A stretch of 64,000 bases of DNA from Mytilus edulis (lineage: Eukaryota; Mollusca; Bivalvia; Mytilida; Mytilidae): assembly GCF_963676685.1 (NCBI RefSeq), contig NC_092350.1, positions 63,853,674-63,917,673 of the forward strand, written 5' to 3'. Below the pieces are notes generated by a model. The model made no database searches, had not been told where the DNA came from, and saw nothing but the letters and a program-made list of their open reading frames with translations. The position numbers and the translations under genes are program-made. Positions 55,196 to 64,000 of this stretch are shown here, one piece after another; positions within the stretch are counted from its first letter, which is position 1, and every line of letters starts with the position of its first letter.

Positions 55196-57366
55196 AAAAA
55201 AGACAATGTATGATATTTTTTTTATAAATGTTTTGGTATATATGTAGGTCGTTTATATCGTTGATTATCATTTACAGAAAATTCTGTTTAAATAGAAAGA
55301 GAAATCAACTCGTTTAAGCTCCGAAACTAAAAAAAATAGATAAAGAGGAAAATTTCAAAGAGTGACTTTTTTCTTAGTATATTAGTTTGAATATTTGTTG
55401 GATAGCACCAAATCGACGAGTTCCAAAATACGGGATAAAGACTAAGAACTAGTGTTACAGTCATTTTTTTTTTATTCCATTAGGCAATTTTCAATTTGAA
55501 TAATTAAATATAAACTATATCATTATTTATTATTCATGATTTAACATAGAATAGTAAATAATGAACTATTTCATTATTCATTATTGAATTTTGAATAATG
55601 AAAAATGAATAATGAACATACTTCAGCGCGGTAAATATTGCACCTGCATTCTATGAATGTTCTCTCATTAACCTTGTTATAGTTTATCAATCATCAAAAT
55701 TTATAAACCTCGAAAAAAATCTCAAAAACCGTGGTCAATAAAAGTCGTCATATCAACTTAAGGTTTTTGTTTTTTTATGAAATGGAATATCGCTCCTTTA
55801 GATGTTACGACTCCCTTTTTACACCCTAATCGATTTAGAGCTGAACTATATTGAATCCAACAAAGAAAATCGGAAGATGGGTACCAAACGCATGTGTTTT
55901 GTTTTTATTTTGTCTGTTAGGTTGCTGTCTCAGTGATAAATATTTTACATCTTTATTCAATACTTACATAATTTTTGCATGCATATCAAACGGCGTGCAC
56001 AATAAGCTTCTTTTTCATAGAAAAGGCAATCGTATAGGTTTAAGAAAATTAGATATATACGTTTTATTTAGAAAATATAGTGTGTAACAAATTTAAAAGT
56101 CAATTTCACTTTGCTGAATAAGCATTTAACATTTGCACACATCAACAAGGGATAATATGCACCTATTTTCAGTTTATTTTAAATTTGTGTTCACCTAATA
56201 TTTGTTATGATAATTCAATGTGTCATTTTCAACAAAGAAACGGCCGTGTGGTACGCCAATTTCAAAATGATGTAATTAAAATGCCTACATTGCATATTAA
56301 TACACTAATCAGTTTAGACAGGCAAGTGCACGGCTTGTAGAATATGGAATTTACGAAAATGTTTATTAGGTCGATATTATTTGAATGTTACAAAATGACT
56401 ATGTTATACATTTGTATGCATCCGTTAATTATACTAACTGTTGCTATCAATACGCTTTATAAATTCGAAGAGCTCCACATAGTTTCTCTAATAATCCGCA
56501 GTGACTCTGTCTTTTTTCATAAGATTGACTGTAATTGCTATTTAAATCGGTTTAACTATATTAACCTTGAAACAACATCTTGTGTCCTAGCTAGCTATAT
56601 ACATGTAGCCCAAAAGGCTTCGACTTTTACATCTAGTCTAACATCCTGCAAACTGCCGTAAAATAAGTTTCATCATTAAGATTCTTTAACAGTCTATAAA
56701 TACACATGGAAAAAGGTATTTTGAAATTGAAAATAAAAAACACTCTATATTGTTTTGTGATATAAGTTATTGAAATATGACTATTTAAACATTATTTAAA
56801 CATCACTTGAGTTTAATCGAAATAAATGTCGACTCGATAAGTCCCGTAAACAGCAAAATAACTGCGTTTATCCTCATTGTTTTCAACACATAACCTGGGT
56901 GCTATAATATGGATAATGCACAGTAAAAGTGTGCATAAACTACATCAGATATTTTGCACAGTCCAAAATACTCTGACCTGTAGGAGCGGACCCTGGATTT
57001 TGAAAGGTGTGTAATTCCATTTGATCAAAAAAAAAAAAAACAAAAAAAACAAAAAAAAAAAAAAAAACAAAAAACATCATCGTGTGTAGCGAGACTAGCA
57101 AAATTTTTGACAATTTTACGATTAAACATTGTATTTGTTTTCCATTCAATAGGTGGGAACTTATTGTATGATTTTTTTTTTGTATTCAATGTAAATCAAA
57201 ATCAGTGTTTCAAAGTCCAACCGATAAAAACACATTTTGGGGTAATTTCTGGCAAAACAGTGATGTATATCTATCTATCTGTATTATAATTTAGCTTATA
57301 TACTTTTTTTTGTTTAGGGGCAAGCTGAAGCACGATTCCGGGTGCGGGAAATCCCGCTGCATTTAA
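55196..57366. other. AT-rich DNA, no supported gene
   Basis: Includes ATTATTCATTATTGAAT-type low-complexity sequence at 55490-55620 and an A-rich run with CA interruptions at 57027-57075. The frames at 55851-56087 and 56344-56661 (105 codons) have no recognised domain, splice context or start evidence. Confidence 0.45.
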
Positions 57367-57435
57367 CACCTATTGGTGACCTTCCTGTCGTTCTTTGCTC
57401 TTCGGTCGGGTTTTCCATACTCAATTATTTTATTT
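57367..57435 (-). repeat. Repeat family E, reversed short fragment
   Basis: CACCTATTGGTGACCTTCCT and TTCGGTCGGGTTTTCCATAC. Reverse of the start of family E. Confidence 0.55.
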
Positions 57436-58854
57436 TTTTTATTTTATGCTCGAATTTAAGGAGGATCATACTTAAGGGTATTAAGCTGCAGATCAACCAG
57501 ACTTAAAGATACGACATGTCTTCAATAATTAGTACAGTAGAAACAAATTTAAAGATTGAAACAAGATTTTTTTCTTTCGGTTTACTTTATCTGTATAAAT
57601 GTATGTAGATCTATCCTTGGTTCATCTTCCTCTTAGCATATTATTTAACGAAAGAAATGCAACTTATCTTAACTAAATTACCCTGTCAATTTTGATTTTT
57701 CTAACATATTCAAAAATTACACCAAACCAAACCGAACTAAAACTGTAGGTCTGGAGATGTAGATTATACGTCAATAAGACAGCAATCGGACAACAAACAC
57801 AAGTTAAGGACATCTATAGAGGGCAACATATAGTAGTATTCAATAGAGTTTATTTTCATGTTAATTATGACAGAAATAATAGTTGTGTTGCTCAGTCGGC
57901 TAAATAGTTAAGATTTGCTTTTCTCCACTTCGTCAATTAAAATTTGAATTTCCTGCTACGTAAATCTTAGACTATTTTTCTTACCCATGATTTTGTATAT
58001 AATAACTATACATATTATATCTTTCCTTATTTAGTACTTTTTAAACGTTTTTTGCGCGGCATTTCGTTAAGTACAAATGTAGGTACTCGATGTACGAGTC
58101 GCTATATATTCACGATCAGATAACCATTCCGGTTTGAAAAAACATGAACGCAGAGTAGTAAATAATGAGAAAGGTCATTTTTTTATTTGTTTTTGTCTAT
58201 TTTAACCAAAGGAAATGTGTCTCTAAGTTATGACAGCCATAAGAGCATCATGCACATGTATGACTACGTATCTTAGGACAGCTTTGATATACATTCTATG
58301 ACATATCATATTTTCTCGGATTCAAGAAACGGTATAATCAGGACTTTGGAAAGGAGGCGTAGAATAGAATCTTTCGGCGAGCGGAGCAAAGCAAAAACAT
58401 TACTAACCCTTTATTGGCTGAAACATAAATTAGCACATATTTGACGGTTTGTTACGTGAACATATAGTGTAAAAGTGTAGTTAAATAGACAATAAATATA
58501 ATATAAGACGTGTCTTTAAATATTAGCTGTATGTGTACGAGGCTAAGAAATAGGTGTAATGCGAGCTTAAGCCAGATGTTACTTTTATTTCGAGCCGAGT
58601 ACAAATACCGCTGATATTTTAAGACACTGAACAGTTATTGGCTTTATCCTGAAATTAATTCTGTATATTGTTTGTCTTTTGAATGACACAAAAAAATCAC
58701 TTTTTTTTTGGCATTTATTTACGATTTGAAATCCCATGAGGCAAGCGTAGTAATATTTTATCACATATTCAGCTGGAGATTGGTTCGCAAAAAAAGAATC
58801 TGGAATGGTCAACAATAATACATCGCTCAAGGTTAATAATTTAATTATCTCTAT
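57436..58854. other. AT-rich DNA, nothing recognised
   Basis: No gene. The minus frame at 58585-58926 overlaps repeat C at its start and is rejected. Confidence 0.45.
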
Positions 58855-59095
58855 TACTTTGATTTTTTCCAAAAAACTAAGGATTTTCCTATCCCAGACA
58901 TAGATTACCTTAGCCGTATTTGGCACGACTTTTTTGGAATTTTAAATCCTCAATGCTCTTCAACTTTGTACATGTTTGTACTTATTTGGCTTTATAAATA
59001 TTTTGATATGAGCGTCACTGATGAGTCTTATATAGACGAAACGTGCGTCTGGCGTACTAAATTATAATCCTGGTAATTTTGATAACTATTAACAT
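58855..59095 (+). repeat. Repeat family C, well-preserved copy
   Basis: AACTAAGGATTTTCCTATCC, GATTACCTTAGCCGTATTTG, GAGCGTCACTGATGAGTCTT, GACGAAACGTGCGTCTGGCG and TAAATTATAATCCTGGTAAT. Confidence 0.85.
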
Positions 59096-60777
59096 AGCAA
59101 CTTATTTTAACAGTAGAAACAAATAACAAAACATTGTCCAATTTGAAACAGAAGTGTATCGAGTGGTGATCGGGTTGTCCTACGCTTCAGACTTGACATT
59201 CACTAAACATGCATGCTGAAATTGACATGGTTGCTTTTGTTACACATTCAAGTTTTGAAATCGACAAATGTCATCTGCTGTTCGTGTGTGTATGTTATCA
59301 GACAATTGGGTTAATTCTTACTGCTCTTAGGCAATGTTTGAAAACAAACAGAACGTATAAAAGTAAACGTTAATTCGCATAAGGTCAAACAATACGTCAT
59401 TAGAATGCGACTGCAATACACATTCTGAGGTCACGCAGATTCATACAATGCTCAGTCCGGCAGTGGGCGGAGCTTTACAGCAATATCTGTATAGTATACA
59501 GATACAGGATAGCGATATCTGTAGGGATGTAGGCTGTAGGGCTGTATCTGTATAGTCAAATAATTTTATTATGGTAAAACTCATTGCAAGAACATGAAAG
59601 CAGAAATGTACACGTGCATTGTATATTCTACAAAACAGTGTGGACTATTCAACATGTAGTGCTGTACCACACATGTAGTTCCTTTGAAATCAAAGTACTA
59701 GTAGGCTAACCGTTGGAAGGTCTAAACACCATATATTTCTAAACATATAACATATAAACACTTGTTGAAATCTAAACACTTGTTGAAATCTAAACATGTT
59801 TAGATGATAAACGCGTTTCAAAACGTACACAGAAAAAGTGTTTAGATAAGTGTTTAGGATCTAAACACTGTTTTTACACTGTAGGACATCATATTGCAGG
59901 ATAAAACCGGATCACTATCCTAGTCAAGTCGAAGGAGAGATAAATAATTGCAACGGTGACAAACGTTTGTTGTAAGATTAATTAGCATAACCTCACAGGT
60001 GTCTTGTTGTAACGTAAACAAGATTCACGGCCATTTAATGAAATGTAAGATACGACCGCGACTTAAATAAAAAAAAAGACAAACAAGCATTTTTTATTCA
60101 AATGTACGGTTGAAATGTTTCACCCAACAAGGGAAATGAGTGGTTCAATATCAATCAAAGGCTTTATACGAATGAGTCTGAAATGACAATAAAGTTGTGA
60201 ATGACGGTTGAGAAAGGGGGATTCCCAGTAGGCAAGTTGCAGTCGGTCCTTGAAAAGGGACTCAATATAACATTTCGGCGAAACAGAAATTCCGGTGACA
60301 GTCATATCCTGTTAAAAACATTAAGGAAAAGAAGAAAAGTAATTCAAATACCAACAAAATTTAAGGCACATACCATTTGATTGTTTGGGGGATTGCCTGG
60401 GATTTACATGCGAAAAAAAGATACGTTGGTCTTTTTTATAACAAAAGTAAAAATAAAAATAAAAATAATGAATTTGTTTGAAATTTATTTTGTCTCATAG
60501 AAAAACAAGTGGACTAGATTACTGTTTTCAACCAAGGTACAATCATACTTGCTTTAGAAACAAACAAGTTCAAAATTACCCCCACCCTTTCCTCTCCTAC
60601 CCCCTGAGAAAAACAAATGGTCCGTACTATTGACTTTTAATTAAATAGGAATTACTGACTGGGGATCATTATCAATCAGGCACAAATGGACTGGGGCGTG
60701 TGGCGTTAAACAAGTTTCGTATGTAAATACTAAAGCTGTGGAACATTTTGTTATCATGTGAGTGTAATAGAGTATTA
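59096..60777. other. Mixed AT-rich DNA with short self-complementary clusters
   Basis: 59485-59555 has repeated ATCTGTATAG/CTATACAGAT pieces. 59755-59880 has several ATCTAAACACTTGTTG and TGTTTAGAT motifs in both orientations. The minus frame at 60120-60305 is open but unrecognised. Confidence 0.4.
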
Positions 60778-60851
60778 CCTTCTGTTGGGTGGAATTGTGA
60801 AATAGGGGTCAATACGTCCTTGTTCCATCCTTTGTCGCTTTGAAGGCATCA
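60778..60851 (-). CDS. Possible short first exon
   Basis: Minus ATG at 60851 followed by MPSKRQRMEQGRIDPYF then TIPPNR and a donor AGAAG|GTAATA. The basic start is plausible for a nuclear protein. The next acceptor on the strand (TTTTTAACAG at about 60302) leads to an immediate stop in the required phase, and repeat C sequence lies just upstream, so this may be chance. Confidence 0.2.
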
Positions 60852-60864
60852 TGCCTGTCATTTT

Positions 60865-60985
60865 TAACCTAAGCAATCCTGAGTATTCGAGCGTCACTGG
60901 TGATCGAGTCTTTTGTAGACGAAACACGCATCTGGCGTATATACCAAATTTAGTCCTGGTATCTATGATGAGTTCATTTACTGTA
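60865..60985 (+). repeat. Repeat family C fragment
   Basis: GTATTCGAGCGTCACTGGTG, GACGAAACACGCATCTGGCG and TTTAGTCCTGGTATCTATGA. Confidence 0.75.
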
Positions 60986-61194
60986 ATAATGACCGAGGGA
61001 CGTTGGTCAACTCCACGGTGGCAATTTGCCAAATCATGTTACGTTGAAATATTAATCAATAATTTATTACACGTAAATAGAAACAAACAAATTATTTATA
61101 TATAACGAATTGTCCCATAAAAAATAGATATACGGGAAATGACAAGGTTAACAACGATATCTAGTGGGATTAATTATAGTTTAGTCCTAATAAA

Positions 61195-61455
61195 AAGAAA
61201 AGTGCAAGTAAGAGGTGCGTACACCCTCTACGGCCCTCTTGATCTGCCACTGGTTATTCTGCCTAGTACCCGCAGTCATTCAGGGGCTTTGCTGGTTATT
61301 CATTTAGTGGTTTCTATAGTTAAGTATACAATGTATTGTTCTGAGACCATCCTAAGACACGTCCTAGTTATATGACAGTTTCGTTGACACAGCCACAGAT
61401 GTATTATAAATCTTCGGTCAATGTAAGCCCACGAGTCAAAGACTCGAGGACTGAC
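61195..61455 (+). repeat. Dispersed repeat, fragment
   Basis: GGGGCTTTGCTGGTTATTCA, TAGTGGTTTCTATAGTTAAG and GACCATCCTAAGACACGTCC. I recall this as a common mussel repeat; it is present once here. The frames at 61139-61521 are by-products. Confidence 0.45.
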
Positions 61456-62274
61456 AAATATCCCTCGGCTGATAGATAGTTTATTAGATAGTTTATTTCT
61501 CATGAAACCATGTATGTGCAAAGGTTATCCCATAATTTATCTGGGAAACGCCACGTTATAATCTGATAGTATAGAAGAATGAAAAATAAGTTTCTACCAG
61601 GTCGCCCCCACTGAGTGCGTACTTGGGATCAGGTTGCAAATACCAATATCCGACCAAGAACGACCCTAGTACCTCTTACGTATACGGGCAAAGCATTCAC
61701 GTTACTAATAGATTACCAGAGTCGAGCGACGTTAACTAAAAATATAATTGACTACTTTTGAATAAAAAAAATTTTGCCAATCATCTAAGTTTAAACATTT
61801 CAAATATGTGACTCTGGATTCGTTGTACATTAAATTAACGTCAAGGTTAACACAGATATAATTGTTTACAAACCTTATCTAACCTTGAGCTATATATAAT
61901 CTGCTGTGAATAATACAAAAGGAATCATGAGTATACCTCCCGTAAGCAAAGCTTTAGGTGTATATACGAATCACCATATCCATCCATTCGTGTGTCCGCG
62001 TCCATCTGTCATTTGGTCTGCATGTCTGTTAATTTGTCTGGTAAACACAACTCCTCCGTAACGGATGGATTAGTATAGAAGAATGGACAGTTATAGTACA
62101 AGACATAAGGATGTGCATAGAGTAGTGCGGAATTGGGGAATGCTATTATGATTAGACTCACAATTATAGTTTCAGCTTCCTTATTGTGAACATTTCATTT
62201 TCTATGGATGAAGTTCCTTTATATGGAGGAAATATCCAAATTGATTTCATGTTATGAAGTTTACATGATTTATG
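61456..62274. other. Spacer with possible repeat remnants
   Basis: 62040-62220 (AACTCCTCCGTAACGGATGG, CATTTCATTTTCTATGG) resembles decayed bivalve repeat sequence. No gene. Confidence 0.35.
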
Positions 62275-62735
62275 TGGTAGAGGGTTGCTGCTTACAAAGA
62301 AGCTCATAAAACCTGGGGTATCAACCAGATAAAATTGCAGTCCTCCCTTGACTGATTTACGGACACATCACGAGTTGGTTGACCATTAGGGGATATCTGA
62401 GACACGGATATTTTCCAAGTGTTGATACCACATTCCTCTGTAATCTTCCTCAAATATGACATCACTTAGAATGCTCGAGACTTGTCAGCTAAATTATACA
62501 TGACCATCAAGACTAGTGTCACATATGGAGCAGGATCTGCTTACCCTTGAGGGGCATCTAAGACCTCTTCTAGTATTTGTTAGGTATTTGTTGATCCTTA
62601 GGTTTCTGTGTAGTGCTTTGAAGACTGGCGCTAGTCTTTTTTTATTGTTTGATTTTTTGCTATGACGTGTGGGCGATGTCAGTGTGTCATCTGGTTATGA
62701 GTTTGATTGTCTCTTTGTTATAATGCACAAAAGCA
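62275..62735 (+). pseudogene. Penelope-like RT element 3' part (family D), decayed plus copy
   Basis: GTAGAGGGTTGCTGCTTACA, ATCACGAGTTGGTTGACCAT, CATATGGAGCAGGATCTGCT and GAGTTTGATTGTCTCTTTG follow the same order as at 4470-4935. The coding part (GLLLTKKL) is broken by stops. Confidence 0.65.
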
Positions 62736-64000
62736 AATTCCAAATACTTTACATAACAATATAAGCTGAGTATTGTAGTTGCCCTTATAGAAACATACAC
62801 TATTGTTGTTCAAATAAGAACAGACAACCCGAAACAAAGATAGAGATATGAAACAGCCACACGAAGTACTCTGGATTTATACTTCCCTATTCAAAATTCA
62901 ACTTATATATATATATTCTAGTATATAGTGTTCGGTAGGTGCATTAAAAACCTCAGAATCCTTGTTTTGGCGCTCGCCTATAGATAATTACAATGTTGGG
63001 CAGAATTCAGAATGAAAACAAGACTAGAGGTTCTACAGAAAGAAATATATATGCCCCATTTCCATATGTACATTAGAAAATGTGTTTTAAAGCAGTGTTC
63101 GGCAAAAATAGCTTAAACATCTTAATCATATCCTGAATTTGCTTTTGCTTAGATAACCCATGTAAAAAATGTTTAAAAAATTTACATTAAAGCAGAAACT
63201 TAACTTTACTTAGGATTTAGCATACAGTGGGTCATTTTAAAAAAATGTCGAATTTTCAGTACACCCATGCTAATTTTTTTTATTTCTAATGGAAATTTCA
63301 GTTGAAATGGTTTAAATGAAAGGTTGTCGGATTTGTGATTCAGAACATTAATAATAAACACACCTTACATCTATTTTGATAAGATTAAACTGCATTTAAG
63401 ACCGATTTTGGGGGTATTTGTCTGCGTACAGTGTCAGAAAAACACATTTCAAATGATTTTTTTGCGATTTTCTGATCGCCTTGATATCTGCAAAAGGGAC
63501 TTTTTAAGAACGTTGAATATTACTCTAACGAAAAATCGTAGCTTCTTTATCATTGTATGTAACATATTATCTACAAACTAAATTGAATCAGCGTACAGGA
63601 GGTTCATGTCTTTCCTGTTACCGCTACTTAAATCAGCCGTTAAGTTATTCTCCCTATGAATATTGAATCAGTCAGTGTTGGTCTCAAAAGTGCAAAGTAA
63701 TCTTTACATTTAAAACGCCTTGTTTCTTGAACGACAGTGTAGAGAAAGGAAATTTCAAGACATTTAGTGAAAAAAAAAGAGCGTACTTTTTTCATGTCTA
63801 TGCTGTTACCACCAATTTTGATTAATTACACCAACATTATACTTGTAAAAACTGCAATAACGTGTTGGAAACCAAATTCACAATAGAAAAACATAATCAC
63901 TTCACCAAAGGGAGTAGTTATTTCACAATATCAATCAAAAACGATGAAATTTGTCTATCCTGTTATGTCTATCCTGTTACTATGGTTGCTATGGTTACAG
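62736..64000. other. Unclassified, probably repeat-derived
   Basis: No gene. CTTTCCTGTTACC, GTCTATGCTGTTACCACC and, at the window end, GTCTATCCTGTTACTATGG recur with similar spacing, suggesting a decayed tandem or dispersed repeat that runs past the window. Confidence 0.3.

Noticed and set aside
56344..56661. 105-codon plus-strand ORF
   Set aside because: No domain, no splice or promoter context, and composition typical of open AT-rich DNA.
58585..58926. 113-codon minus-strand ORF
   Set aside because: Its beginning is repeat C read backwards, and the rest has no recognisable protein signal.

Overview
This window is animal nuclear DNA, almost certainly from a marine mussel (Mytilus or a close relative). 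It is AT-rich and gene-poor, contains introns with consensus splice sites, and is full of dispersed repeats that I recognise as typical of Mytilus genomes. These include the block around GATGTGGTATGATTGCC, the block around CGAAACGCGCGTCTGGCG, and tails of Penelope-like reverse transcriptases. There is no sign of bacterial organisation. Most open frames in the window are chance frames or pieces of repeats. I had no database search, so family names rest on motifs read by eye.

The one well-supported gene lies on the minus strand between about 35.3 and 22.9 kb. Six exons, most of them too short or in the wrong frame to stand out as long ORFs, join with matching splice phases. They encode an extracellular V-like Ig domain with four sequons (35308-35000), a glycosylated stalk with a 19-residue repeat (33822-33705), a transmembrane helix with a basic stop-transfer (28086-27977), a 27-nt linker exon (27399-27373), a second Ig domain of titin-like I-set type that must lie in the cytoplasm (26806-26549), and a tyrosine-rich C-terminal tail (23014-22923). 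A long AT-rich 3' region follows. The signal-peptide exon was not found with certainty. A receptor with one Ig domain outside and one inside the cell is the most interesting coding observation here. A second, isolated exon at 4017-3778 (minus) carries a Roc/Ras-type P-loop.

The second highlight is a complete tyrosine-recombinase (DIRS/PAT/Ngaro-type) retrotransposon at 48659-54730. It has the split direct repeat layout A1-coding-B1-A2-B2. Its coding part is badly decayed (Gag-like, RT, RNase H end, recombinase, and an SGNH/GDSL-like tail), but its terminal repeats are identical or nearly so. It sits inside a tandem array with a ~360-bp dimeric unit (47030-48658 and 54731-55195), and removing it restores the array exactly.

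Layout: 0-9 kb, repeats, the Roc exon, two Penelope-like RT fragments and a 28-bp hairpin tandem array. 9-21 kb, AT-rich DNA with LINE remnants, a fold-back element with G/C runs and a CpG-palindrome TIR element next to an element-free inverted paralogue. 21-35 kb, the Ig receptor gene, whose largest intron holds an hAT-type MITE, a 698-bp TIR element and a 160-bp fold-back. 35-47 kb, more repeats, fold-backs and one coding-like exon of unknown family. 47-55 kb, the tandem array and the tyrosine-recombinase element. 55-64 kb, mostly featureless DNA with scattered repeats.
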